DNA from: Tectiglobus sp965224045
GTDB taxonomy: Bacteria > Pseudomonadota > Alphaproteobacteria > Rhizobiales > Hyphomicrobiaceae
Direction: 5' to 3'
Assembly: GCA_965224045.1 (NCBI GenBank)
Contig: CBDCYD010000015.1
Span: forward strand, 434,001-498,000
DNA: 64,000 nucleotides
Position 1 is the stretch's first letter, and every line of letters begins with the position of its first letter. A program made the position numbers and the translations under genes. Of the stretch, positions 1 to 8,904 are shown in pieces. Under the pieces are notes generated by a model, which saw nothing but the letters and a program-made list of their open reading frames with translations, had not been told where the DNA came from and did not search any database.

Positions 1-1
1 G

Positions 2-253
2 GACATGGAAAGCGCAACCGTTGCGGCCAACGGATTTCGATTCCGTGTGCCCTATGGAACGCTGTTGATCGTGTCCGATCGGCCACTGCACGGCGAACTG
101 AAACTGCCAGGCATGGCGACGGAATTTTACCAGACCCAGGTTGATCGTCATCTGGAGGTTGGCGTGCGCGCCGTGGAAATCATGCGCGACCTGCCGGCCG
201 AGCGCCTGCATTCGCGCAAGTTGAGAAGCTTCAACGAAGTGCCCTTCCAGTAG
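2..253 (+). CDS. amn: AMP nucleosidase, C-terminal part (5' end outside window)
   Basis: The last 83 codons of a gene that enters from the left edge. The family hydrolyses AMP to adenine and ribose 5-phosphate in the cytoplasm. The C-terminal block is characteristic of the family: VPYGTLLIVSDRPLHGELKL, then the end RLHSRKLRSFNEVPFQ. No start can be assigned because the frame stays open to the first base. It converges with the minus-strand decarboxylase gene, leaving about 124 bp between the two stops. Confidence 0.9.
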   Translation, partial: DMESATVAANGFRFRVPYGTLLIVSDRPLHGELKLPGMATEFYQTQVDRHLEVGVRAVEIMRDLPAERLHSRKLRSFNEVPFQ

Positions 254-377
254 GGCCAGCCGTCTTGTTCAGGTGACAGGGCCTGCGTCAGCTAGCAGAG
301 AATGGCGTCAGCCGCGAGCGCACTGAGAACCTTCGCGCACTGGCCTCCATGCAATCTTACGAGACGGCGTCGCCACC

Positions 378-1709
378 TCATGCGACCGCCAGCTGTCGCT
401 TCGCGCGGGTCGCCGCCCCGATCGCGCGATAGGTACCGTCTTCGACCAACACCTCGTTCGGCGACGGATGGCTCAGGAAATTTACCGGGCTGGCCGTCAG
501 TCCGTATGCCCCCGACTGAAGAACAGCGATAATGTCACCCACGCCCAAGTCCGGCAAATCGGTTTGCCTGCCGAGCGTGTCAAGCGGTGTACAAAGCGGC
601 CCGACAATGGTTGCAGGCGTGGCATCGGATGTCTCCATATGGGTAGCTGCAACGATCGGGTAGTCACGCTTGATGACCTGACCAAGATTGCCGGATGCGG
701 CGAGATGATGATGCATCCCACCGTCGGTAACGATAAAGCGTTGCCCGCGAGAGATTTTGGTCGCACGCACCGACATCAGATATACACCGGCGCTGGCTGC
801 CAGATATCGCCCTGGCTCGAGAATGACTTGCGCATCGCGAACGAGGGGGTGGGCGGCCTTGGTCGCGATCAGATCGCCAACGCCGCGCGCGATTGCTTGG
901 AAGTCCAGTTCCAGGTCCCCGTCGTGGTATGGCACGCCCAACCCGCCGCCAAGATCGATCGTTGCCATAGGCGTGCCGGTCAATTCAGCGATACGCGCTG
1001 CAACGTCCAACCCGTGGCGCCATTGACCGAGCAGGACGTCGGCCTTGAGGATTTGCGTTCCGGCAAACATATGCAGGCCGTTGAGGTGCAACGAGGAGTG
1101 TGCCGCAATCGCCGCGACCACGTCTTCCACGATCTCTTCGTCGAATCCGAAGGCGGCAGGTTTGCCGCCCATCCGCATCGCGCCACCCTGGGCTGCCGCT
1201 GCCGGATTGACCCTCATCGAGACCGGCACGTCGCGACCCAGTTCGCGACCGATATGGGCGACCTGCTCAATTTCCTCGAAAGTCTCCAAGTGAATTTCGC
1301 CGATGCCCGCGCGAATCGTCTCGTAGAGTTCGGCCTCGCTCTTGCCGGGACCGGCAAAGATGATGCGACCGGCAGGGCATCCGGCCATGCGCGCAACCCT
1401 GAACTCGCCCGCAGATGCAATCTCCAAGCCGGCACCTTCGGCGACGAAAATCGCTGCAATGTCGGGCCGCGGATTGGCTTTGATCGAGAAATAGAGCACG
1501 GCAAACCCGCCAACCGCAACGGCGAGACGTCGGTAATTGGCGCGCATGATCGCGCCGTCATAGACATAGAGCGGCGCGCCGTAACGGTGCACGAGTTCAT
1601 CGACACGCACTCCACCAACCGTCATTGTGCCTGCTTCGGATGGAAAGTGGGTTACGCTGAGGCGTTGTGCTAGCGATAGCCCGTCGCTCGGGCGATTGGT
1701 TTTGCCCAT
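378..1709 (-). CDS. PLP-dependent decarboxylase, ornithine/DAP decarboxylase fold (exosortase-A-associated type)
   Basis: A 443-residue fold-type III PLP enzyme. Visible are the PLP lysine K77 in YFSIKANPRP, HMFAGTQ around residue 213, the glycine loop DLGGGLGVPY near 252, EPGRY at 298, and the active-site pair in GPLCTPLD (C373, D377). The segments TDGGMHHHLAASGN and LQSGAYGLTASP are typical of the decarboxylase subfamily first named with exosortase A loci, and of relatives that act on carrier-protein-bound amino acids. Its ATG overlaps the ligase stop by one base (TGATG), implying translational coupling. The natural substrate is unknown. Lysine, ornithine or diaminopimelate decarboxylase activity cannot be excluded, but the neighbours argue for a tethered substrate. 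Confidence 0.88.
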   Translation of the reverse strand: MGKTNRPSDGLSLAQRLSVTHFPSEAGTMTVGGVRVDELVHRYGAPLYVYDGAIMRANYRRLAVAVGGFAVLYFSIKANPRPDIAAIFVAEGAGLEIASAGEFRVARMAGCPAGRIIFAGPGKSEAELYETIRAGIGEIHLETFEEIEQVAHIGRELGRDVPVSMRVNPAAAAQGGAMRMGGKPAAFGFDEEIVEDVVAAIAAHSSLHLNGLHMFAGTQILKADVLLGQWRHGLDVAARIAELTGTPMATIDLGGGLGVPYHDGDLELDFQAIARGVGDLIATKAAHPLVRDAQVILEPGRYLAASAGVYLMSVRATKISRGQRFIVTDGGMHHHLAASGNLGQVIKRDYPIVAATHMETSDATPATIVGPLCTPLDTLGRQTDLPDLGVGDIIAVLQSGAYGLTASPVNFLSHPSPNEVLVEDGTYRAIGAATRAKRQLAVA

Positions 1710-3232
1710 CAGGTTCGCTCCACAACCAGGCGCTTGTAGTCGACCTTGCGGTTGGCCGTCACGGGAAGCTCATCGACCAGTTCGATCTTCTTCGGCACCA
1801 TGTGAGAGGGCAGGCGTGCGCTGACCTGTTTGAGGATCTCGGCCGGCGGGCGGGCGTGATTACTCGGAATTCCCACTGCATGCAGCCTCTGGCCAGTCCA
1901 TTCGTCGGGCAGGCCGATGACTGCGACCTGCGCAAAGCTCTCCGTCGCCATCAATACCTCTTCGATTTCGGTTGGGCTGATGCGGAAGCCGGCAGACTTG
2001 ATCATCGCGTCGTCCCGGGCGACGAAGTAGAGGTAGCCGTCATCGTCCTCGACTACGAGGTCACCGGAATAACAGACGGTTTCGCCGCCCTGCTCCGGCG
2101 GACGGAACGGGTTGGGGCGCAGCACCCGTGCCGTATCGTCGGGCCGGTTCCAGTAACCCAGAGACACCGTGGGGCCGCGATGGACCAGCGTGCCGATTTC
2201 GCCCGCCTTGGCACGGCGCCCATCGGCGGTAACCGGGAAGACTTCACACTCCGGGATCGCCTTTCCGATCGAGGTTGGCTTGCGGTCAATATCGGCAGGC
2301 GGCAGATAGGTCGAACGAAACGCCTCGGTCAGCCCGTACATCAAATAGATGTCGGTTGCCGGCAACAGTTCACGAAGCCGCGCGACCGTCGGAGACGGCA
2401 CGGCACCGCCGGAATTGGTGATATAGCGCAGATGCGGAAGCGACGTCTTCGGCAGGCTCGGTGCAGCGCGAGAGAGGATCGCCCAGATGGACGGCACGCC
2501 GGCAAAGCCAGTTATGCGATGGTCCTGCAATGCCTTGACCAGCTGATCACCCAGCCGAAAGGAAAACAAGACGGTGGTGGCGCCCTGCTCAATGGCGGTC
2601 AGGAGTTGGTTCAAACCATAATCGAAGCTGAATGGCAGGACGGACAAGATGCGTTCGTCCGGGCCAATGCCGAGATACGTTCGCACGATCCGCGTACCTG
2701 CCAATAGATTTCGATGTGACAGCATCACTCCCTTGGGCCTGCCCGTAGAGCCCGAGGTATAGAGAATGGCGGCCAGATCTTCGCCGAGAGCTTGTGGCAT
2801 CGACAAGGGTTGCGCCTCATCGCACGCCCGCTCGGCCAGCATGTCGTCGGCTGCAACAACGATGGGCGGCTCTTCGAGGTCATTCAGCGCGTCCATTAGC
2901 GCCGACCTGCGGTCTTTGGTTGTAATGACCACGCCGGCCGCGCAATCCGAGACGATATGGCGAACCTGCTCATCCTTGAGCGTACCGTTGACCGGCACGA
3001 AGACTGCGTCGGCACGACTTACGGCGAAAAGTGCCGCGCATTCGGCAAAAGATTTTGGCAACACGATCGCAACGCGATCGCCTGGCGACACTCCATGCGC
3101 CTTAAGCCACCGCGCCATTTGCCCCACGGCTCGACGCAGTGCAGCGTAGTCAAACCGAGTGGTGCCTTCGACAATCGCCGTCTTGTCTGCGGGCCCGGTG
3201 GCCAGCAGGTGATGCAGCAGATAACCTTCCAC
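1709..3232 (-). CDS. AMP-forming acyl/aminoacyl ligase (exosortase-A-associated type)
   Basis: A 507-residue ANL-superfamily adenylating enzyme that should activate a carboxylate with ATP and pass it to CoA or the adjacent carrier protein. Core motifs in order: YTSGSTGRPKGV (P-loop, about residue 162), FDYGLNQLLTA, YITNSGGAVP, YLMYGLTEAFRSTYLPP, YSGDL, and the C-terminal lysine in TANRKVDYKRL. FDYGLNQL and TEAFRSTYLPP are typical of the ligase subfamily from exosortase A loci. The start is GTG, sharing one base with the carrier-protein stop (TAGTG); the stop shares one base with the decarboxylase ATG. The substrate is not predictable from sequence alone. Confidence 0.9.
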   Translation of the reverse strand: MEGYLLHHLLATGPADKTAIVEGTTRFDYAALRRAVGQMARWLKAHGVSPGDRVAIVLPKSFAECAALFAVSRADAVFVPVNGTLKDEQVRHIVSDCAAGVVITTKDRRSALMDALNDLEEPPIVVAADDMLAERACDEAQPLSMPQALGEDLAAILYTSGSTGRPKGVMLSHRNLLAGTRIVRTYLGIGPDERILSVLPFSFDYGLNQLLTAIEQGATTVLFSFRLGDQLVKALQDHRITGFAGVPSIWAILSRAAPSLPKTSLPHLRYITNSGGAVPSPTVARLRELLPATDIYLMYGLTEAFRSTYLPPADIDRKPTSIGKAIPECEVFPVTADGRRAKAGEIGTLVHRGPTVSLGYWNRPDDTARVLRPNPFRPPEQGGETVCYSGDLVVEDDDGYLYFVARDDAMIKSAGFRISPTEIEEVLMATESFAQVAVIGLPDEWTGQRLHAVGIPSNHARPPAEILKQVSARLPSHMVPKKIELVDELPVTANRKVDYKRLVVERT

Positions 3233-3513
3233 TAGGCCGCTCCTGCCATTTTTGCGTGAATCATGCGGGCAAGCCTGCCGACCGTCTCAAAGTTTTCCGG
3301 CTCGAAATCCTCGTCTTCGATGGCCACGTCGAATTCCTCTCCGAGAAACATGGTCAGCTGCACGAGGCCCAATGAGTCGAGCGCATCATCTCCAAGCAAA
3401 GCGACTTGGGCCACGCTCTCGTAGGAGCTGATATCGACGGAAACGGTTTGAAGGAAATCCGCAATTTTCGCTTCCACGGTTTCGAGTTGCGGTATTGGGA
3501 CCTGAATGTTCAT
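3232..3513 (-). CDS. Acyl carrier protein
   Basis: A 93-residue acidic helical protein with the phosphopantetheine motif DDALDSLGLVQL; the serine of DSL is the expected attachment point. The ATG at 3513 is chosen because AGGAG lies about ten bases upstream; an in-frame TTG at 3534 would add seven residues. It overlaps the ligase GTG by one base, so it is the probable partner that carries the substrate activated by the ligase and modified by the decarboxylase. It differs from a housekeeping fatty-acid AcpP, and no fatty-acid genes are nearby. Confidence 0.9.
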   Translation of the reverse strand: MNIQVPIPQLETVEAKIADFLQTVSVDISSYESVAQVALLGDDALDSLGLVQLTMFLGEEFDVAIEDEDFEPENFETVGRLARMIHAKMAGAA

Positions 3514-3542
3514 GTGGGATGAGCTCCTGATCAATCGTCGGT

Positions 3543-4400
3543 TCAGATGTCAAAGAACACCAGTTCGGAGTAGGCGTAGTCGATGGCCCCGTTCTGCGAA
3601 CCATTTTTGATGTAACGCCGCCGTCGAGACGGGACGGCAAGGCGGGTGAATGAACTTCGCGCAGCCCGGTTGACCGGGATGTCGATGACAAGGCCGACGC
3701 GGCCGCGCGCCAGCAGCGCACGGCTGACACCGCCAAGCGCGCGCTGTAGCGCCTGCGCGTCACTGCAATAGATCACTTGCGCCAGGGGAATCCCGTAACG
3801 GGGGAATGGCTTGACGATGACCGGGACCGGGCCGGATTGCGCTTCGATGGCAAAGGCATAGCAGCCGAGCGCGACGTGATCGGCGATCAGGCGTGCGAGG
3901 CCGGAAGTCTCATCGTCACTGGACGTCAAGTGCCACGGGGTGACTGCAAGCGATCCGCGGTGCGACAGAGCCATGCTTGGCACGCAAACGACGTCGACAC
4001 CGTTGTTCAGCGGTTCGAAACCCAGCGTCTCTAGCATCGGGCGAACGCCAGGTGACGGAGATAGATCCGTGTAGACTGACGATTTGCAGCGCATGGCATT
4101 GCGTAGCAGCACGGGCATACGCCAGCGATGGTCAGGCTCGATGTACCAACTGCACAGGTTGACGAGACGCTGCGACGGCTTTTCCTCCTGCGCTTGCCGA
4201 TAGCTGATCGCAGACAGAGCGACGCCGACGGCACGCCCGCCTGCGGTGACCAGTGAGCCGATCGGCTCACCGCCATCTTCGTGGGCTGGCGCCGTCAACA
4301 ATCGCGAGATGCCGTCCTCCCAAAAACGGCGCGTGCGACCGGGAAAGCCGCGCACCAGAAGGTCGATTGCTGAGCCGAGATTGGTTGCGTCGATATCCAT
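3543..4400 (-). CDS. GNAT-fold acyltransferase-like protein
   Basis: A 285-residue protein, probably cytoplasmic, first gene of the coupled group that continues into the carrier protein 29 bp downstream. The N-terminal half reads like a GNAT acyltransferase: a helix with LLVRGFPGRTRRFWEDG, a strand in RAVGVALSAIS, then LCSWYIEPDHRWRMPVLL and VRPMLETLGFEPLNNGV, the last resembling the region before the acetyl-CoA site. The C-terminal half is unassigned. By position it may acylate, or be acylated through, the carrier protein product. The family assignment rests on pattern recognition, not on a catalytic residue. Confidence 0.6.
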   Translation of the reverse strand: MDIDATNLGSAIDLLVRGFPGRTRRFWEDGISRLLTAPAHEDGGEPIGSLVTAGGRAVGVALSAISYRQAQEEKPSQRLVNLCSWYIEPDHRWRMPVLLRNAMRCKSSVYTDLSPSPGVRPMLETLGFEPLNNGVDVVCVPSMALSHRGSLAVTPWHLTSSDDETSGLARLIADHVALGCYAFAIEAQSGPVPVIVKPFPRYGIPLAQVIYCSDAQALQRALGGVSRALLARGRVGLVIDIPVNRAARSSFTRLAVPSRRRRYIKNGSQNGAIDYAYSELVFFDI

Positions 4401-4492
4401 TCAGTCCGTTCGATTTCTCAAAGATTTGCCGGCTATTAAGCAACCGTCGTGCCAAGCCATCGCGCCTTGAACTATTCGTGATTGCGCTGACA

Positions 4493-5338
4493 TCACAGCT
4501 CGCGCACCTTGCGGCTGTAGAGTTCAAGCTTTTCGGGGAAGAAGCCGGCGCTCAATGCCTTGCGGCCCTCGGCGGTGGTCAATTGGCGGCGGATGCCATC
4601 GATGACATCATCCCAGCTGGCGGCTGACTTCACGAGATCGTTGAAGAATTTGGTCTCACGCCACAACATTCCCGGCACCTGCATTGGAGAGAGGAGACCG
4701 TTGTCTCCTTCGGCGAGAAACTTGATGGCCAGCACGTGCTTCGGCGCCATCACGTTGGTGCGGTGGAAGCGCTTGGGATTGAGGATGAGGATGTCGCCGA
4801 GCGTCACCGCTGGGGCTTCGATCTTTGACGTCTCGATCGCGTCGAGTGCTGTGGTGTGCTTGCTGCCGTTGGCGTAGTTGACGAACTCACAACGGCCGTC
4901 GTCAACCTTGACGGCGTGGAAGTAAGCATCCCCGTCGCGGTTGCGATCGGCCATTACCGCGAGCGGGCTTTCGACATGATCAGGGGACAACAGGATCCAA
5001 GCATTGAAACTTCGGTCGAACGTGAACATCTCCGTGTCGACATGCCAGTCAGCCTGGAACGTATCATCGGTGAACAAATAGAAGTCATTGAGATAAAGCA
5101 ACTTTTCGCCGATGCGGTCTTCCATTGCCCGCTTGATTTTCTGCATCGGCTCACTGTTGCAGGCATCGAGCAGCACATAGCTCGGAATGGCATCCGGGCC
5201 ATCGAGATGGCGCTTGCAGGCTGTGCGTAGGGCCGCGATGTCATCACTGGACAGAGCGCCCTCGAGGAGCGCGAAATCCTGCACTGCGCAACTTTCGTCT
5301 GCGCGGTCGGCCCGGTAGTTGCCGGCAATATCCTGCAC
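4493..5338 (-). CDS. Probable 2-oxoglutarate/Fe(II)-dependent oxygenase (phytanoyl-CoA dioxygenase-like)
   Basis: A 281-residue protein with the iron-binding arrangement of this superfamily: H-x-D in ADWHVDTEMF (H99, D101) and a distal histidine in KRFHRTNV (H192), followed by a strand ending LAIKF. The GTG at 5338 is preferred because a GAGGGGG ribosome site lies six bases upstream; a TTG at 5374 would add 12 residues but has no good site. It lies 92 bp upstream of the GNAT/carrier/ligase/decarboxylase genes on the same strand, so it may hydroxylate the cluster's product. Substrate is unknown. Confidence 0.65.
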   Translation of the reverse strand: MQDIAGNYRADRADESCAVQDFALLEGALSSDDIAALRTACKRHLDGPDAIPSYVLLDACNSEPMQKIKRAMEDRIGEKLLYLNDFYLFTDDTFQADWHVDTEMFTFDRSFNAWILLSPDHVESPLAVMADRNRDGDAYFHAVKVDDGRCEFVNYANGSKHTTALDAIETSKIEAPAVTLGDILILNPKRFHRTNVMAPKHVLAIKFLAEGDNGLLSPMQVPGMLWRETKFFNDLVKSAASWDDVIDGIRRQLTTAEGRKALSAGFFPEKLELYSRKVREL

Positions 5339-5561
5339 CTTGCACCCCCTCGGAACAGTTTGAGGAGAATGCAACTTAGGTTAGTGCGGATTAACAAAGG
5401 TTCAGTCGGTTCGAGAAGGCACACCCAAACGGTGGTTAGGTTTGATCAAACGTTAACTGACTGATCAAAACGGGGCAGAACGTCATTCCGAACCGACTTC
5501 AGCGGTGGTGCCACCGGCGCCGAATGCCCGTGGAACGGGCAATTCGGCTGCCTGCGTCGGC

Positions 5562-5852
5562 CTACTTCAGGTAGCGCAAATAGCGGCTGTGGGCCCAGCC
5601 AGACTGACCGGCGTAGCTGACCCGGCACCAGCGCCGGCGGCAGGTGGCCGACTTGATCACGCAGCCGGTTCCACTGGGGATGGCGCCGATCTTGCGATAG
5701 CGCACGCCGGGGCCGGCCCGCATGTTCAAGACGTCTTTGTCGGCGACGCCGACAACCTGCCAGGTGCCGCAACAGGCACAGGCGAAGGCTGATCCGGCGC
5801 TCACCAGAGCGGCAAATGCTACGCTCGCAGCAACGGAAAGTTTCCAAAACAT
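5562..5852 (-). CDS. Secreted bacterial SH3-domain protein
   Basis: A 96-residue protein. Residues 1-24 form a signal peptide (hydrophobic run VAASVAFAALVSAGSAFA), so the product should be periplasmic. The rest is one SH3b domain: LNMRAGPGVRYRKIGAIPSG, a central Cys-containing strand, then GWAHSRYLRYL. Such domains usually bind peptidoglycan or mediate envelope contacts. Four to five cysteines in the short mature chain suggest disulphides. No operon partner is apparent; the divergent neighbour is the PanE-like gene. Confidence 0.8.
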   Translation of the reverse strand: MFWKLSVAASVAFAALVSAGSAFACACCGTWQVVGVADKDVLNMRAGPGVRYRKIGAIPSGTGCVIKSATCRRRWCRVSYAGQSGWAHSRYLRYLK

Positions 5853-6072
5853 GACTTTTGCTTTCTACACATCGAACTCAATTCAACTGCAACCAACTAC
5901 ACGTCTCATGAACCGTTCCTGAACCTGGCAGCGGAGCGCACGGCAACACTTTCAGCGGCCTCGTGCGATCGCTATCATAGATCGCCGTCGATTGCCTTGC
6001 CGACGCACCTGGCACGCGCGGGAGCGGGAGGCGACACGGCGCGGAAATTTTGTCGTCGAAGGAACAACGAAC

Positions 6073-6996
6073 ATGCGAATAGCGATCATGGGGACCGGTG
6101 GCATGGGTGGCTTCTACGGCGGCCTGCTGGCTGCGCAGGGTCGTGATGTCACCTTCATCGCGCGCGGGGCCCACCTCGATGCGATCCGAAACCATGGCCT
6201 TCGGCTCGTCGGGCCCGACACCGATATCCTGATCTCGCCGGCACAGGCCAGCGACGACCCGCAGACGATCGGGCCGGTAGACGTCGTCTTGTTCTGCGTC
6301 AAGCTCTACTCCGCGGAGACGGCCGCCGAGCTCATCCGGCCGCTGATGGGAGCGGACACGATGGTCATTAGCCTGATGAACGGCGTCGACGGCCCCGACC
6401 GGATTGCCGAAGTGCTTGGCGCCCGGCACGCGGTCGGCGGCGCGGCCTTCGCGTCGGCGAAGATCGACGAGCCGGGCCTCATCAGTTTCCGCAAGGGCCC
6501 CGACCGTCTCGTCTTCGGGGAACTTGACGGCACCATCAGCCAGCGCGCGCAGGCGTTCAAGGAAGCCTGTGCGGGATGCCGTTTCATTACCGAGATCAGC
6601 GACAACATCCAGGCGACGCTGTGGGGTAAATTCGTGATGCTTGCAACGAACGCCGGCATGACGGCACTAGCGCGCCAGCCGATCGGTGTCGTCTACACCG
6701 ATCCGGACATCCGTCCGGTTGCCGTCGCGATGATGGAGGAAGCCGTTGCCGTTGCCGCGGCCAAGGGAGTGACGCTGCCGGGTGACATCGTAGAGCGCTC
6801 GCTCGGCATCATCCAATCCTTCTCGCCCGACATGTATGCCTCGACCTACCATGACCTGGTCGCCGGCCGGCCGCTCGAGATCGCAAGCTTTTCCGGCCTG
6901 ATCGCGCGCCTTGGCGCAGAACTCGGCGTGCCGACGCCGCACCACAGGACCGTCTATGCCTGCCTTAAGCCGTACGAGAACGGCGCGCCTGCGTAA
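6073..6996 (+). CDS. panE: 2-dehydropantoate 2-reductase family protein (ApbA/PanE)
   Basis: A 307-residue NADPH-dependent reductase. The N-terminal Rossmann fold begins at once with the GTGGMGGFYGG nucleotide motif. The central WGKFVMLATNAGMTAL supplies the conserved lysine and asparagine. The C-terminal helical part has MYASTYHDLVAGRPLEI and GVPTPHH. The family reduces ketopantoate to pantoate in coenzyme A synthesis, but many paralogues have other substrates, so the symbol is tentative. ATG 6073 follows GAAGGA at a good distance; the longer open frame from 5992 has no family similarity. It stands alone. Confidence 0.82.
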   Translation: MRIAIMGTGGMGGFYGGLLAAQGRDVTFIARGAHLDAIRNHGLRLVGPDTDILISPAQASDDPQTIGPVDVVLFCVKLYSAETAAELIRPLMGADTMVISLMNGVDGPDRIAEVLGARHAVGGAAFASAKIDEPGLISFRKGPDRLVFGELDGTISQRAQAFKEACAGCRFITEISDNIQATLWGKFVMLATNAGMTALARQPIGVVYTDPDIRPVAVAMMEEAVAVAAAKGVTLPGDIVERSLGIIQSFSPDMYASTYHDLVAGRPLEIASFSGLIARLGAELGVPTPHHRTVYACLKPYENGAPA

Positions 6997-7337
6997 CCAT
7001 TGTTTGATTGCACTGGTCAGGCGCGCGCAGAGGTCCTTTTGCGCGCGAATCGCCTGCGCGCATCACAGTGGCTGCGATCAAGCCATTGATAATGAAGTGA
7101 TTGCGAGCGACGGTCAGCAGATCCGCTTCTTGCGCGTCTTCCGCCCCGCTTTGCTCAATACCGCGCTTGATCAAAGTGACCCGAGGCGGAAAAGTTCAGT
7201 TTGAGCATGACGCATGTGCAGTAGCAACATGCCTTGCTACTGCGTCAACAAACGCGCTCGCTTGATGACGAATCTCATCGCGTTGCACAGTGTGTTTGGC
7301 TGAGCTTAATTTACCCGAACGAAATCGGGAGGGGCGA
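6997..7337. other. Intergenic region with one hairpin
   Basis: No coding frame is supported between the panE-like and marC-like genes. The only structure seen is a stem at 7218-7227 / 7234-7243 (GCAGTAGCAA with TTGCTACTGC). An alternative outer pairing GACGCA / TGCGTC sits at 7209-7214 / 7241-7246. The two pairings are partly exclusive, which could be a switch, but no riboswitch class was recognised and no T-run follows. Confidence 0.4.
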
Positions 7338-7997
7338 GTGCTAGATCTTCTAGACTTGAAAGAACTTCAGAACTGGAATGAGTACACTAAGATCTTCATC
7401 GGTGTGTTCGCGCGGGTCTCACCACCATTTATCGTACCCTTGTTCCTAAATGCAGTAGGCGATCGCCCACTCAGGGAAAAAATTGGAACGGCACTCGTCG
7501 CTTCATTGACATTCGCGATCACGATGACGTTCTTTACATTCTATGGTGCAGCCCTGCTCAATGCGTTCGGCATTACCATGGCCGCATTTCGGATTGCCGG
7601 CGGCGTTCTCTTGTTCTTACTTGCACTCGATATGATCAGAGCAGGTTCGGCAAATTCTGCCACGGGAGGACAATCCAATGAAAGTTGGCTGGCACTTGGA
7701 ATTGTACCGCTTGGGATTCCAATTCTGGCCGGACCAGGATCAATCACAACCATCGTCATCTTCTCCGATCTCCACGATGGACTTTCACACAAGCTGCTTG
7801 TGGTCGGCGTGCTAATCGCCATTACAATCTACATTGCCGGCATGCTCTCGGTCGCGGCAGCGACCAAAAAGTTGTTTGGGCCGCTGACGTCGACCGTGTT
7901 CAACCGCGTCATGGGTTTGATTGTTCTTGCCATTGCCGTCGAGTTTATTCTCGATGGATTAGCAGCTCACTTCCCGAATCTCGGTTCAGTGCACTAA
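7338..7997 (+). CDS. MarC family (UPF0056) inner-membrane protein
   Basis: A 219-residue integral membrane protein with about six hydrophobic segments. Family features are VSPPFIVPLFL near the N-terminus, the glycine-rich FRIAGGVLLFLLALDMI, and IVPLGIPILAGPGSITTIVI, the most diagnostic block. The family's transport role is unsettled; the old link to multiple antibiotic resistance is not supported. GTG 7338 is chosen because GGGAGG lies just upstream; a GTG at 7290 would add 16 residues. Its 3' end overlaps the antisense end of an IS3-family fragment by 12 bp, marking an insertion scar. Confidence 0.88.
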   Translation: MLDLLDLKELQNWNEYTKIFIGVFARVSPPFIVPLFLNAVGDRPLREKIGTALVASLTFAITMTFFTFYGAALLNAFGITMAAFRIAGGVLLFLLALDMIRAGSANSATGGQSNESWLALGIVPLGIPILAGPGSITTIVIFSDLHDGLSHKLLVVGVLIAITIYIAGMLSVAAATKKLFGPLTSTVFNRVMGLIVLAIAVEFILDGLAAHFPNLGSVH

Positions 7998-8258
7998 ACG
8001 TTGACGAGACAGCTTGTCCCGCGTCAGATCGCAGACGGCCTTGCGCAACCGCAAGTTCCCCTTCTCAAGTTCCTCGATCCGCCGCACCTGATCCATCTTC
8101 AGGAGGCCGCTGTATTCGCTGCGCCAGCGGTAGTGCGTCACCTCGGTGACGCCGGTCTGGCGGATCGCGTCGGGAACGGACGTGCGCTGTGACGTCAGCA
8201 CGTCCACCTGACGCAGCTTCGCCGCGATTTCTTCTGGCTTGCGTCTCTTCTTCGGCAT
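7986..8258 (-). pseudogene. IS3-family transposase OrfA fragment
   Basis: The N-terminal 75-80 residues are typical of IS3-family OrfA: MPKKRRKPEEIAAKLRQVDV, a helix-turn-helix with TGVTEVTHYRWRSEYSGL, then the leucine-zipper region RRIEELEKGNLRLRKAV. The frame ends prematurely after DLTRDKL, where intact relatives continue into an overlapping OrfB. AGGAGG precedes the ATG at 8258. No OrfB follows; the DNA runs straight into marC. This is the left remnant of an IS copy. Confidence 0.8.
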
Positions 8259-8364
8259 TTTCGGTCCTCCTCGGAGCCAACACCCATAATTCGAGCCGGA
8301 CCACTTCAATGGGGGAGGCTCATCGATCAGATGTCGCTTATCCTGCGCCGATGAGAACGTGCCT

Positions 8365-8641
8365 TAAAGCGCGTCGCAAAAAATGCATCTCGCTTTGGTT
8401 TTTTTGCCTCACGCCGCTATGCGCGCTGCGCGCGGCGGCTCCGGCGGGGCGGCCTTTCGGCCGGGTCGCGTTGCTCCCTTCGGGTTTCTTTGCCTCACGC
8501 CGCTATGCGCGCTGCGCGCGGCGGCTCCGGCGCGGCGGCTCCGGCGGGGCGGCTCCGGCGGGGCGGCTCCGGCGGGGCGGCCTTTCGGCCGGGTCGCGTT
8601 GCTCCCTTATGGGTCAATCCGTTTTGCTGCGACATTCCTTA
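8365..8641. repeat. TA-flanked GC-rich palindromic element, locus 1
   Basis: One of four related elements in this window. The left end reads TAAAGCGCGTCGCAAAA and the right end TTTTGCTGCGACATTCCTTA, imperfect inverted copies of each other with TA outermost. The interior holds two copies of the ~86 bp core (CCGCTATGCGCGC...GGCCTTTCGGCCGGGTCGCG). The second copy is expanded at about 8521-8580 by tandem copies of a 14-base unit (CGGCTCCGGCGGGG). It carries no gene; open frames through it are products of the repeat. Confidence 0.85.
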
Positions 8642-8904
8642 GTCCTGCTGGACTCTTTGCAACTGTCTTCGCCTGATGTCGGCTCGTTGGCCCGGTTGTT
8701 CTTGGCGCGGTTCGAGAGCAACGTGTCCGTTGAGCGGGTCAAGTTCTGCCGTGCTGTGCTCACCGTGAAGATGAAACAGGATGACCCGTTACGGACCCGT
8801 GGCCTGATCACTCAACAAACGTATAGTCGGACAACCCTGGTTGGCGTAGCTCCTTTCGCACACTATGATCTTCCAATATATCTGTCGTTCGTTGGGGATC
8901 AGAA

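Noticed and set aside
468..1673. A 401-codon plus-strand frame
   Set aside because: Antisense to the clearly recognised decarboxylase gene.
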